Of a stretch of 64,000 nt of DNA, positions 26,661 to 36,154 are shown piece after piece. The stretch's first letter is position 1, and each line of letters starts with the position of its first letter. The stretch is from the NCBI RefSeq assembly GCF_029254265.1, contig NZ_JAQWXX010000132.1, positions 62,001 to 126,000 of the forward strand, given 5' to 3'. The DNA is from Algoriphagus sp. (GTDB lineage: Bacteria > Bacteroidota > Bacteroidia > Cytophagales > Cyclobacteriaceae). A program made the translations under genes and the position numbers. Under the pieces are notes generated by a model. That model worked only from the letters and a program-made list of their open reading frames with translations, made no database searches and had not been told where the DNA came from.

Positions 26661-26981
26661 TTATAATTGTGCATCTAGTTTTTGAGAAAGTACAGATTTT
26701 GGCACTGCACCAACTTGCTTGTCTACGATAGCTCCACCTTTGAAGAATAGAAGTGTAGGAATGGAACGAATCCCAAAAGCTTGCGCTACACCTGGATTAG
26801 AATCCACATCTACTTTACCGATTATTGCTTTTCCTTCGTAGTCGCCAGCAAGTTCTTCCACTACTGGTCCGATCATTTTACAAGGTCCGCACCACTCTGC
26901 CCAGAAGTCAACCAAGATCGGCTGCTCAGATTTGATGATTTCTTCAAAGTTTGCGTCGGTAATTTCTATTGCTTTTGCCAT
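26661..26981 (-). CDS. trxA: Thioredoxin
   Basis: This 106-residue cytoplasmic disulfide reductase has the active site WCGPC (C31, C34) within DFWAEWCGPCKMIGPV. The cis-proline loop is in IRSIPTLLFF. No signal peptide is present, which separates it from periplasmic DsbE/TlpA-like proteins. It has its own promoter-like sequence upstream and a strong terminator downstream. It lies 150 nt downstream of dnaE on the same strand. Confidence 0.95.
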   Translation of the reverse strand: MAKAIEITDANFEEIIKSEQPILVDFWAEWCGPCKMIGPVVEELAGDYEGKAIIGKVDVDSNPGVAQAFGIRSIPTLLFFKGGAIVDKQVGAVPKSVLSQKLDAQL

Positions 26982-27009
26982 TTTATGTGTTGTTAATATT
27001 TTAAGATTT

Positions 27010-27037
27010 CAAATTATAGGTTTTAAAGTGAATTCAA
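27010..27037 (-). promoter_or_regulatory. Possible trxA promoter
   Basis: On the reverse strand TTG (27037-27035) is followed after 18 nt by TAATTTG (27016-27010). The -7 box is one base short of TAnnTTTG. The ATG at 26981 would lie about 25 nt after the expected transcription start. Confidence 0.4.
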
Positions 27038-27131
27038 GTTTAATAAGTTCCTAGGTACCAGAAAAATATTTTAAATTCTAAATCTGGAACGTCATCTCCT
27101 CCGTTCTTAATTCCCTTTGATATAGGGCGAA

Positions 27132-30100
27132 TCAAACCACTTTATACATCACTTCTGGGATTTGTTTCAACTCTTTGATCATATCCGCACTTGGGTCAAT
27201 GGAGAATTTTTTAGAGAAAAGCTCCAGTGAAATATTTTCCTTTCGGTCGATTACATCAAAATAAAGCTTTGCTTCGCCTTTGTATTTCTCAGTGATGGAT
27301 TGCAGTTTTTCCATCAAATCGTAAGTCAGATCATCCAAGTTGATATTCACCCGAATTCCTTTGACCATTTTTCCACGAACTTCACTCAATAGCATGATGC
27401 TACTGATTTTAAATTCCAACTCATTTTCAGCCCAGCGCTTGGGTTCTACTTTTCCCGTCAAGAAAATAAACCATCCCGACATGAAGTATTCTTTGAACTT
27501 CACATAATCTTCTCCGAAGAGGAAAAAGGTAAAAGAACCCGCATAATCTTCAAGAGTCAACGTGCCAAAGGGTTTTCCGTTTTTAGTGGTACGATGTGCA
27601 AAGCTTTGCACCGAACCAGCTAATTTAATATCACTTCGGTTTCGTAGACTGTCCAAGTCAGTGAGGTCAGGAAGCGTGGCATTGGTGAAAGACTCAATCT
27701 CCAGCTTATACTGATCCAAGGGATGTCCGGAAATATAAAGTCCCACGACTTCCTTTTCGATATTAAGTTGCTGAAGTTGGGAGAAAGGCTCCATTGGAGA
27801 AATGGTCGGCATTGGGACAGCCATTCCACCTGATCCGCCACCGAACATACTAAACTGCGAAGAATCTTCCTCCTGTTGTATTTTCTGCGCATACTTTGTG
27901 GCTTTTTCGATCAGAGTGATATCACCATCTGGCGCTTCGAGGTATTGTCTGCGGTGATGCTCAGGAAAGCAGTCAAAAGCACCAGCCATTGCTAAAGCTT
28001 CCATCGTCTTTTTATTTAGTGCCTTTGAACTCACTCGCTTCGCAAAGTCAAAGATATTTTTGAATACCCCGCCTTTTTCGCGCTCTTTGATGATTTCTTC
28101 TACTGCAGCCGAACCTGCACCTTTGATTGCGGCCATTCCAAAACGGATTTCTCCGGCTTTATTTACAGTAAATCCGCTTTTGGATTCATTTACGTCAGGA
28201 CCCAAAACTGGGATAGCGGCACGCTTACATTCCTCCATGAAAAATGTCACTTGAGTGATATCATTCATGTTGTTGCTCAGAACAGAAGCTAAATATTCTG
28301 CGGGATAGTGCGCTTTCAAATAAGCTGTTTGGTAAGCTATCCAAGCATAACAAGTCGAGTGGGACTTATTAAATGCGTAAGATGCAAATGCCTCCCAGTC
28401 AGTCCAGATTTTTGCAAGCTTTTTTGCATCATGGCCTTTGGCAGATGCTTGTTCGACGAATTTTGGCTTCATCTTGTCCAAGACATCCTTTTGCTTTTTA
28501 CCCATCGCCTTTCGCAAAACATCAGCCTCACCTTTGGTGAATCCTGCAAGTTTTTGGGACAAAAGCATCACTTGCTCTTGGTAGACTGTAATTCCATAAG
28601 TCTCTTCCAAATATTCTTTCATGTCATCCAGATCGTAGTCGATCACTTCCGTTCCATGCTTTCGCTTGATAAAAGAAGGAATGTAAGCAAGTGGACCTGG
28701 ACGATAAAGGGCGTTCATAGCAATCAAATCTGCAAAAACTGTAGGCTTCAGTTCTCGCATGTATTTCTGCATTCCAGCAGATTCATACTGGAAGATTCCT
28801 ACCGTCTCACCACGTTGGAAAAGCTCATAGGTCTTTTCGTCGTCGATCGGAAACTCATCAGCATTGAGTTCTATCCCATGACGCTCTTTTACAATTTTGA
28901 TGGCATCTTTGATCAGCGTGAGGGTTTTCAAACCCAAAAAGTCCATTTTCAACAAACCTGCAGATTCTACTACCGAGTTGTCAAACTGAGTACAAACCAT
29001 CTCTGAATCCTTTGCCAAAGCTACCGGGACAAAATTGGTGATGTCATCCGGCGTGATAATTACCCCACAGGCGTGAATTCCGAGATTTCGTACCGAGCCT
29101 TCAAGCATCGTCGCCTGATTGATCGTCTTGGCCGATTCATCCTGACCTTTGGAAATCCGAATCAACTCATCGGCCTTAGCAATCATTTCGCCCTGACCTT
29201 TGAGTTTGTCAGAAATAGCGGCTCTATTTCCTTGGAGCGCAAAAAGTGCTTTTAATTTAATATCAGGAACTAAGTTTGCCAATCTTCCTGCTTCAGCCAA
29301 AGGTAAATTCAGCACTCGCGCAGTATCTCGTATCGCTGACTTAGCAGCCATGGTACCGTAAGTGATGATCTGAGCCACCTGATTCGAACCGTATTTTTTG
29401 ATCACATAATCGATCACCGACTGGCGGCCTTCATCGTCAAAGTCAATATCAATATCGGGAAGTGATACACGGTCAGGATTCAGGAATCTCTCAAATAGGA
29501 GATTGTATTCGATTGGATCAATGTTGGTAATACCTGTGCAATAAGCAACAGCTGATCCAGCAGCTGATCCACGGCCTGGTCCTACCGATACGCCCATTTT
29601 TCTTGCCTCTGCAATGAAATCTTGTACAATCAAGAAGTAACCCGGATATCCAGTATTCGCTACCGTAGCCAACTCGAAGTCAAGACGCTCTTGGATTTCA
29701 GGAGTAATTTCTTTGTAGCGTTTTTTGGCTCCTTCGTAAGTCAAATGACGTAAATAGGCATTTTCCCCTCGCTTACCTCCATCTTCAGCATCCTCTGGAT
29801 GGACGAATTCAGCTGGGATATCAAATTTTGGAAGGAGTACTTCACGTGCTAGCTTATAAGCTTCTACTTTGGCTACAATCTCGTTAGTGCATTCGATCGC
29901 TTCAGGAAGATCAGCAAAAAGCTTCTTCATCTCCTCAGGAGTCTTGAGGTAGAATTCGTCATTTGGAAATCCATACCGGAATTCTCTTCCGCGCTTCCCG
30001 ATGTATTTCTTCGGCTTGTCATAGAGTTCACCGTCTTTCACACAAAGCAAGACGTCATGGGCTTTGGCATCTGTTTTTTCAGAGTAATAAGTATTGTTTG

Positions 30101-31418
30101 CTGCGAAATATTTGACATCGTATTTATGAGCCAACTCCAACAAAACCTCATTTACTTTTTCCTCTTCAGGGACTCCGTGACGATTTAATTCCACATAGAA
30201 ATCTTCCCCAAACTGTTCCTTCCACCAAAGAAAAGCCTCTTCCGCTTGGGTTTCCCCCACATTCAAAATCAAATAAGGAATCTCTCCCCAAAGCCCTCCT
30301 GTGGTGGCGATCAAGTCACTTTTATACTGAAGGAGCAACTCCTTATCAATTCTAGGGACGTAATAAAAGCCTTCAATATTAGCGTAGGAAGCTAATTTGG
30401 CCAGATTATGATAGCCAGCTTTGTTTTTGGCCAAAAGGACAGTCTGATAGCCATCGTCTTTATTACTTTTGTTTTTGCGATCACGGCATAGGTTGAATTC
30501 ACAACCTAAAATGGGTTTGATCTCTTTCGCCATTGCTTCCTTCACAAAGTTGAAAGCTCCCATCATATTTCCATGGTCAGTCATGGCAATTGCAGGCATA
30601 CCCAAGGCTTTTGCCCGAGCAATCATTGCCGGAATCTCTGAAGTAGCTTGAAGCACAGAAAATTGGCTATGTACATGCAGATGGGTAAATGGCACATCTG
30701 TCAGATCAGAGATGTCTGCTTTGCCGGCTTGCTTGAGGATATCTTTTGCGGCAGCTTTCTGGCTGTCTTTTGCTTGCGCAAAGTTGGCTTCTTCCAGCTT
30801 TGGTGCTTCATAGATTACTTCCGAAATCCCAATTCCCGCTACTGGAGTTTGTACACCTTGATTGATTAGTCCGAAAAAGCATCGTGCTGTGGCGTCCACA
30901 TCATAAGCGGCATCGTGCGCATCTCCAAATCCTTTTCCAAACAATTTTTGATGCAATTCGGTAAGCGTGGGCCATTTGAATTTGCCTCCTCTTCCTCCCG
31001 GCAGGGCGCAAAATTCTGTAGAGATATCTTTGGTATCAAGCTGGGTAGCGGTGAGCGGCATGGTAGCTTCTGCCCGCAGGTATTCTGAGCCGACCACATT
31101 AATATCAAATTCGATATTATGCCCGACTAAATAGGTTGATTTCTGGACATCATTTTCAAAAATTCCAAGAATCTGCTTCAGGTCATGACCCTCTGCCAAA
31201 GCGCGTTTGGTAGAAATGCCGTGAACTTTTTCCGCATTGTAGGGAATCGTAAAACCTTCTGGTCGGATGATGTAATTATGATTCGAGAGTAGATTTCCCT
31301 TAGCGTCATGCAGTTGCCATGCCAGTTGGACAAGGCGAGGCCAGTTGTCCACGTCGGACATGGGTGCATTGTAATCGCGGGGAAGACCGGTGGTCTCGGT
31401 ATCAAAAATTAAATACAT
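27132..31418 (-). CDS. dnaE: Replicative DNA polymerase III alpha subunit with fused DnaQ-type exonuclease
   Basis: This 1428-residue protein combines proofreading and synthesis. Residues 1-185 are a DnaQ-like 3'-5' exonuclease with DxE at D6/E8 (IFDTETTG), GHNIEFD with D105, and HDAAYDVDAT with H168 and D173. A linker of about 60 residues leads to the PHP domain (HLHVH at 246-250, TDHGNMM near 280). The DnaE palm carries GPGRGSAAGS (613-622) and the catalytic PDIDIDF (654-660). Later come the finger, helix-hairpin-helix and OB domains; the C terminus is near 1428. Usual DnaE is about 1160 residues; PolC instead inserts its exonuclease into the PHP domain. Related fusions exist in Bacteroidota (from memory). 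Confidence 0.95.
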   Translation of the reverse strand: MYLIFDTETTGLPRDYNAPMSDVDNWPRLVQLAWQLHDAKGNLLSNHNYIIRPEGFTIPYNAEKVHGISTKRALAEGHDLKQILGIFENDVQKSTYLVGHNIEFDINVVGSEYLRAEATMPLTATQLDTKDISTEFCALPGGRGGKFKWPTLTELHQKLFGKGFGDAHDAAYDVDATARCFFGLINQGVQTPVAGIGISEVIYEAPKLEEANFAQAKDSQKAAAKDILKQAGKADISDLTDVPFTHLHVHSQFSVLQATSEIPAMIARAKALGMPAIAMTDHGNMMGAFNFVKEAMAKEIKPILGCEFNLCRDRKNKSNKDDGYQTVLLAKNKAGYHNLAKLASYANIEGFYYVPRIDKELLLQYKSDLIATTGGLWGEIPYLILNVGETQAEEAFLWWKEQFGEDFYVELNRHGVPEEEKVNEVLLELAHKYDVKYFAANNTYYSEKTDAKAHDVLLCVKDGELYDKPKKYIGKRGREFRYGFPNDEFYLKTPEEMKKLFADLPEAIECTNEIVAKVEAYKLAREVLLPKFDIPAEFVHPEDAEDGGKRGENAYLRHLTYEGAKKRYKEITPEIQERLDFELATVANTGYPGYFLIVQDFIAEARKMGVSVGPGRGSAAGSAVAYCTGITNIDPIEYNLLFERFLNPDRVSLPDIDIDFDDEGRQSVIDYVIKKYGSNQVAQIITYGTMAAKSAIRDTARVLNLPLAEAGRLANLVPDIKLKALFALQGNRAAISDKLKGQGEMIAKADELIRISKGQDESAKTINQATMLEGSVRNLGIHACGVIITPDDITNFVPVALAKDSEMVCTQFDNSVVESAGLLKMDFLGLKTLTLIKDAIKIVKERHGIELNADEFPIDDEKTYELFQRGETVGIFQYESAGMQKYMRELKPTVFADLIAMNALYRPGPLAYIPSFIKRKHGTEVIDYDLDDMKEYLEETYGITVYQEQVMLLSQKLAGFTKGEADVLRKAMGKKQKDVLDKMKPKFVEQASAKGHDAKKLAKIWTDWEAFASYAFNKSHSTCYAWIAYQTAYLKAHYPAEYLASVLSNNMNDITQVTFFMEECKRAAIPVLGPDVNESKSGFTVNKAGEIRFGMAAIKGAGSAAVEEIIKEREKGGVFKNIFDFAKRVSSKALNKKTMEALAMAGAFDCFPEHHRRQYLEAPDGDITLIEKATKYAQKIQQEEDSSQFSMFGGGSGGMAVPMPTISPMEPFSQLQQLNIEKEVVGLYISGHPLDQYKLEIESFTNATLPDLTDLDSLRNRSDIKLAGSVQSFAHRTTKNGKPFGTLTLEDYAGSFTFFLFGEDYVKFKEYFMSGWFIFLTGKVEPKRWAENELEFKISSIMLLSEVRGKMVKGIRVNINLDDLTYDLMEKLQSITEKYKGEAKLYFDVIDRKENISLELFSKKFSIDPSADMIKELKQIPEVMYKVV

Positions 31419-31626
31419 ACAGCTCGGGGATTTGAGACTTCAAAATAGGACTAATCTCGGGAAGCTGCCAAGTGAACAGGAGGTAATTGTCAGAGAATTT
31501 TTCTTTCCATGATTTTTCAGGAATCAGATTTTGAAATTGGAAATCTGAGTTTTTATGCTGGGTCTAATTTTACCTGATATCCTATTTATTTCCGCTGAGG
31601 AAATCTCACAAGTCAAGAAAAGAATG

Positions 31627-33282
31627 TCACTTCTTCTTTAAGGTGGTATTCATAAACTCACCAAGCTTGTTTTGGTAGAAAGCCGAATCCGAATTGTATT
31701 CCGGAACCAATCCTTTCTTCTCGGGGAAAGTTTCCATATGAAGGGTTTGTGTTGGGAATGCAAAGCGAACTCCAAGTGTATTAGCTAGCTTCACCGTCTG
31801 TACTAATATTTCATGCCGGCAAGCCAACTCTTCGCCCCAAGTAGGTACTTCGAAAAATATATAGAACATAATGTCCTGACTATAGGAAGAAAGGTTGTTG
31901 AAATAGATGTGATACATATCCTTTCGAGTATGCGGATGTGCTACTACAATCTCTCTCAATCCTTTGACAAACTCCTCAATCAATTGTGGGGGCGTATCGT
32001 AGGTGACTGTAAGTGTGGTGTAAAATCTTCTGTATTGTCTCAGTCCGTGATTGTCCAATGTTGCGTCTGCGATTTTGCCATTTGGTACGTACATGAGTGA
32101 GTTTCGGAAAGTCCGGATTCGAGTAGATCTAAATCCAACTTCTTCCACTGTTCCATCTATATCTCCTGAAGTAATCCAATCGCCAACTTGGAATGGCTTG
32201 TCAATAAAGATCATCACCGAACCAAAGAAATTTTTGATGGTATCTTGCGCTGCCAAAGCAATTGCCACACCACCAATAGATAAGCCTGTCAGGAATGGAA
32301 TGATATCTAGATTCAGCCCATCCCGAAGGATGAAAAGTGTACCAATGATCACAACAAAAGCTTTTAGCGTTTTGCGAAGCAGGGGAACAAGTTGATCATC
32401 GAGAGTAGATTCGGTTTTGGTCGCTAATCGCGCAAAATAAGCTGCGAGAACATTTACCAATTTGTAGAAAATCAAAGTGATCAAAAACGGCTTTAGCGTT
32501 CTAAAAACTACCAATACCCAAGACCAAATTTCGGTTGGGAGCTGCAGGACTCTGATAAAAATGGAAAGTAAAAGTACAATAAGGTAAAAGCTGGTCACAC
32601 GAGCCACAGGGAGTAGGTAATTCTCTCCTAATTTCCCATATCCAAACCTTTTGAAGGAGTAAAGCAGCACATTATCTACGGCCACCGTAAAAATCCAATG
32701 TGCCAGAAACACCAAAAGGATTAGAATAAAGATTCCAACCAATTGCCAAAGCTGCAAGCCGAGATATTCTTGGGTCCCAATCTTTGGAAGTATGTTCAGT
32801 AGTTTGGCTGTGCCATATGGGTAGGTTTCTGAGTGAAGTTCTTCGATCTGGCTTACAGAAAAGGAAGAAAATTTCCATTCATTCCCTTCTTTTTCCAAAA
32901 AGATTCCGGGAAGATTTTTTTTATCAAAGTAAAAGATGAGTTCAGCACCTGATGTGCTGTCCCGATAATTTTGATCATTCGGGATTTCACTTGTTCGAAT
33001 AATTACACCTTTTCCCTCAAAAATCTGCTTGAGTTGCACAGCAAGTTTTTCTGCATCGGGATTTTTCATTCCCGAGACATCTAATGTTTTACCAGCTTTC
33101 TCTGGTTCAAAATGAGATTCTTCTAGATTAAAAAAAAAGGTGAGTGTTGTATGATATGGAGAACTGAGATTTACCTTTTCTCCTATTTTTGGAAGGTTCT
33201 TATCTTCAGTAATCAGTTGTCCTATAGACTGATTACTGATCAGAAATGAAAGAACTAGAAAAAGGAAATATTTTTTAATCAT
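31627..33282 (-). CDS. MscS-family mechanosensitive ion channel
   Basis: The 551-residue membrane protein has an N-terminal signal (ending SNQSIG) and about 150 residues of periplasmic domain. Four membrane segments follow, at about 180-205, 225-250, 258-290 and 308-345. The last contains the pore helix LDIIPFLTGLSIGGVAIALAAQDTIKNFFGS, which is the MscS signature, then DKPFQVGDWI. The C-terminal cytoplasmic beta domain and the GTVEEVGFRSTRIRTF segment are typical. It probably releases osmolytes during hypo-osmotic shock. It has a near-consensus promoter at 33303-33333. The next upstream gene on the same strand starts 66 nt away. Confidence 0.9.
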   Translation of the reverse strand: MIKKYFLFLVLSFLISNQSIGQLITEDKNLPKIGEKVNLSSPYHTTLTFFFNLEESHFEPEKAGKTLDVSGMKNPDAEKLAVQLKQIFEGKGVIIRTSEIPNDQNYRDSTSGAELIFYFDKKNLPGIFLEKEGNEWKFSSFSVSQIEELHSETYPYGTAKLLNILPKIGTQEYLGLQLWQLVGIFILILLVFLAHWIFTVAVDNVLLYSFKRFGYGKLGENYLLPVARVTSFYLIVLLLSIFIRVLQLPTEIWSWVLVVFRTLKPFLITLIFYKLVNVLAAYFARLATKTESTLDDQLVPLLRKTLKAFVVIIGTLFILRDGLNLDIIPFLTGLSIGGVAIALAAQDTIKNFFGSVMIFIDKPFQVGDWITSGDIDGTVEEVGFRSTRIRTFRNSLMYVPNGKIADATLDNHGLRQYRRFYTTLTVTYDTPPQLIEEFVKGLREIVVAHPHTRKDMYHIYFNNLSSYSQDIMFYIFFEVPTWGEELACRHEILVQTVKLANTLGVRFAFPTQTLHMETFPEKKGLVPEYNSDSAFYQNKLGEFMNTTLKKK

Positions 33283-33302
33283 GAATCAATTGTATTTGGG
33301 TG

Positions 33303-33333
33303 CAAGTTACTGATTCAGGCGGCCCTGCCCAAA
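33303..33333 (-). promoter_or_regulatory. Possible promoter of the mscS-like gene
   Basis: On the reverse strand TTTG (33333-33330), a 20-nt spacer and TAACTTG (33309-33303) resemble the Bacteroidota promoter, one base short of TAnnTTTG. It would start transcription about 13 nt before the ATG at 33282. Confidence 0.4.
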
Positions 33334-33348
33334 GGAAACTCCTTTTTG

Positions 33349-36054
33349 CTAATCTGCCAGTTGGAATTCTGTCAGGGTTTTGCCAGAGATGGCCCGGATC
33401 AAGTATTGACCGTTGCCGGGTTGATACGATATCTGGATAGGTCCGACACTTTCAAGGGGCATGGTCGTCAATAGTTTTCCGGCAAGATCATACAAATAGG
33501 AAAAGCCTTGGGTAAGGTCTGTAATAGCAACCAGTTGCCGGCTCGCTCCAAAATCAAAATACTGATAAGTCAATCCTTCTGCTGATGCACGGACATTGAA
33601 AATAAGCTGCTCGTTTCGATCCAATACCTGGACTTCATTGAATTGTCGAGAAATAAAAATAAAGTCGGATTCGTCAGAACTAGGGATAATTAAAAATTCA
33701 TGATCTCGATCCCCTTTGACCAACTGATTTCGATAAGTTACCTCCCCGTTGAAATTCGTATGGATTACTTCCCCTCCTGAAGAAATTCCCACCAAAAGGA
33801 CTGTCTTCGAGCTTGGATCATTCCATGCGACTAGTCTGGAATCGAATGAATCTGCCAATTGAATGGGAGATTTAGTCTGAAGTTCTCCGCGTCGGTTAAA
33901 AAGGTGCAGCTGACCTTTTTCAGAAAGTGAAACCATAAAATCTCCTTTACTGGGGACACGATAAAAAGCTGGCGGGCCAATCGTTTTTGATTTTACAGAG
34001 AGCGGGTTCCAGCCTTCCAACTGAATTCCGGTTTTATCCAATAAGTACAGGTCTCCATCTGTCGTGGAAATGAAATAGCGATAATCTTTTGAATTGCTGT
34101 AATCGACTAAATTCAAGTTATGGATTTGCTTTCCATTGATCCTTATCGGGTAATTTGGCAAAGGATTTCCCAGACGGTCTATACCGTATAGAAAGTCTGA
34201 AGTAGCGACTAATAATTGAAGCTTTCCATTTTTATAATAATCAATTTGAAAAGCATCTGAGACTAGGGGACCAGAAAGCTGTTCTGAATAAACTTCTTTT
34301 CCTGCAGCATTGATCACATGGAGGATGTTTTGATCATCTTGTACCAGAATATCCTCCGTATTGTCCTGGTAATTAGTGATCACTTTCGGTCCATAGATAA
34401 GTGAGCTTGAAAAAGAAATTCTATTGCTAGGGGAAAGTGAGATTGCCTCATTGGATTGAACTGTAGGCTTGCTCTCACCTGAATAGTGTAAACTCAGCGT
34501 TCCAATCTGATTTCCCTGGATTTGATTAATTCTGAAATTAATGGCTCCAAAGGATCGAAATGAGTTAGAATATTTCTGAAGAAAGGAACTCCAAGAAGGA
34601 TTGGTATCTGCAACCCAAGAATCCCAAATTAAATCAACGAGGAAAAGCTTATCAAAGCCGGAAGTTGGATTTAGAAACTGCGATTCTTGAGGCCCTCTGC
34701 TGGATTTGCCCCAAGTATTTTCAAGTCGGATGTCATCCAATATTGACTTCATCGCCTGCTGCGAATTAGCAAAAATTAAAATATCACTTTGGCTGGAAAC
34801 GAATGTTTGAAGAAACCCCTGAAATTTCCCATCAAATAAATGTGCTGGAAACTCTTCCTCTGGAATGTATATGATCTCTTGTCCTTGGTAAAACTCCTGA
34901 TTGCTTTCATTTTCGATAGCAAGGAAGTCTTTTAGCAATTCTAAAGGAGTTTCCGTTGAGTTTGTTCTAGCAAGGAGCACTTTGTTATTTGTGGCTCCGC
35001 CTGAGTTTTCCAGTTCCAAAGAATACAACTCCCCTGTAAAGCTGTCAAAAAATCCCCTGTCGATTAATTTACGTTGGATCTCTCCGCTCAAGGTAGATCT
35101 ACCTGAAAATGCTCGATTGATAATTTTTTGAGTTTCAAAAATACTTTCAAGGTTGATTTGGGTAACACTCCTAGTTTGATTTGGAATTAAATTTTGAATA
35201 CTGCCAAGGTTTGCAGCAATTGACGGTGTGAAATTGACTTGATCTCCATAAAATATGGGGCCTGAAAACTCCAATTCGTTTTCTTTCAAATTCAAATCAA
35301 GCGCTACAGCTCCATTTAAAAGATCAAAGCTTTCGATAATTGCTGATTCCCGGTCTTTTCGAACTCCTTTTAAAAGACTTGCAATACTTTTTCCTGAAAG
35401 CAATAACCTTCCAAGTCCTGAATTCTTCAATGGTTCTGTCTTATTTAAATCAAAAAAACTCCCTGTATTTCCATTCACATAGAATCTTATAGCTTCCTCA
35501 ACCAGGAAAGAAGATTCGGAAAGAATGGCTAAATCACCTACATGGGTAATACTCCAATCCTGTGTATTATCAGCATTGAAGTACTCAAATACAGCTTCAT
35601 CCGAATAAGTCCTTGTTTGGAATTGTGATCCAGGGGGGATTTGGCTTTTTAATTCTTCAATCAATCTCAAAGTTTCTTCCTCGCTGAGATTGAAGGTGAA
35701 AAGCAATTCGAAGCTTTCGATTCCTGTAGGGTGAAGACTGATTGATGACTGCCTACCTGCGAGTTTTTCTAGGATTTGACCCTCTCCTTTTGATAAGGTA
35801 TCGAGCGCTTTGAGTTGGGAAGATAGTTTTTGAAAGCCTGGAAAAGTTTTTAATATTTCCCAAGATGGATCTTCAGTAAGGGCTTTCCAGGTTGTGCCAA
35901 GTTGAGCCGTTTCAAAAACAAAAACTGCATTGTTGCTTACAACTTCGAGGTTATTGAGCTTGCGAGCGGAAAAGTACGTTTGGTAAACCCAATAGCCGGA
36001 TGCGGCAAAAAGAATTAAAAAAATAAGAACAAGAAGGCTTTTCCAGATTTTCAC
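33349..36054 (-). CDS. Large membrane-anchored protein with C-terminal propeller, unknown function
   Basis: I do not recognise this 901-residue protein as a characterised gene. One membrane segment near the N terminus (about 5-26) is uncleaved, so the bulk is periplasmic. Residues about 38-530 contain FETAQLGTTWKAL and an SLHPTGIESFELLFTFNLSEEETL segment, loosely like DUF3352-type proteins of Bacteroidota. The last 350 residues are repeats of the type ILVQDDQNILHVINAAGKEVYSEQL, DFLYGIDRLGNPLPNYP, TDGDLYLLDKTGIQLEGWNP, EKGQLHLFNRRGELQTKSP, which suggests a PQQ/WD-like propeller. It is followed downstream by mscS with 66 nt between. mdh lies upstream behind a terminator. Confidence 0.65.
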   Translation of the reverse strand: MKIWKSLLVLIFLILFAASGYWVYQTYFSARKLNNLEVVSNNAVFVFETAQLGTTWKALTEDPSWEILKTFPGFQKLSSQLKALDTLSKGEGQILEKLAGRQSSISLHPTGIESFELLFTFNLSEEETLRLIEELKSQIPPGSQFQTRTYSDEAVFEYFNADNTQDWSITHVGDLAILSESSFLVEEAIRFYVNGNTGSFFDLNKTEPLKNSGLGRLLLSGKSIASLLKGVRKDRESAIIESFDLLNGAVALDLNLKENELEFSGPIFYGDQVNFTPSIAANLGSIQNLIPNQTRSVTQINLESIFETQKIINRAFSGRSTLSGEIQRKLIDRGFFDSFTGELYSLELENSGGATNNKVLLARTNSTETPLELLKDFLAIENESNQEFYQGQEIIYIPEEEFPAHLFDGKFQGFLQTFVSSQSDILIFANSQQAMKSILDDIRLENTWGKSSRGPQESQFLNPTSGFDKLFLVDLIWDSWVADTNPSWSSFLQKYSNSFRSFGAINFRINQIQGNQIGTLSLHYSGESKPTVQSNEAISLSPSNRISFSSSLIYGPKVITNYQDNTEDILVQDDQNILHVINAAGKEVYSEQLSGPLVSDAFQIDYYKNGKLQLLVATSDFLYGIDRLGNPLPNYPIRINGKQIHNLNLVDYSNSKDYRYFISTTDGDLYLLDKTGIQLEGWNPLSVKSKTIGPPAFYRVPSKGDFMVSLSEKGQLHLFNRRGELQTKSPIQLADSFDSRLVAWNDPSSKTVLLVGISSGGEVIHTNFNGEVTYRNQLVKGDRDHEFLIIPSSDESDFIFISRQFNEVQVLDRNEQLIFNVRASAEGLTYQYFDFGASRQLVAITDLTQGFSYLYDLAGKLLTTMPLESVGPIQISYQPGNGQYLIRAISGKTLTEFQLAD

Positions 36055-36084
36055 AGTTTTCGGGTGCTTCGGGGGTAATATTAC

Positions 36085-36135
36085 AAAAATCAGACCTAGG
36101 ATGCCCGCTACTGAGAGCGAGCCTCGAAGGTCTGA
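36085..36135 (-). terminator. Terminator of mdh
   Basis: On the reverse strand the arms TCAGACCT and AGGTCTGA enclose a further imperfect stem (GCTCGCT with AGCGGGC), and the element runs into ATTTTTGT. It stands between the mdh stop (36155) and the next gene start (36054). The long multi-part hairpin followed by a short U-run fits a terminator. Confidence 0.6.
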
Positions 36136-36154
36136 TTAATTTGAGATTTGAAAA

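Noticed and set aside
28308..29006. 232-residue open frame on the strand opposite dnaE
   Set aside because: It lies wholly inside the well-supported dnaE gene, has no family signature, and is the product of codon bias on the opposite strand.
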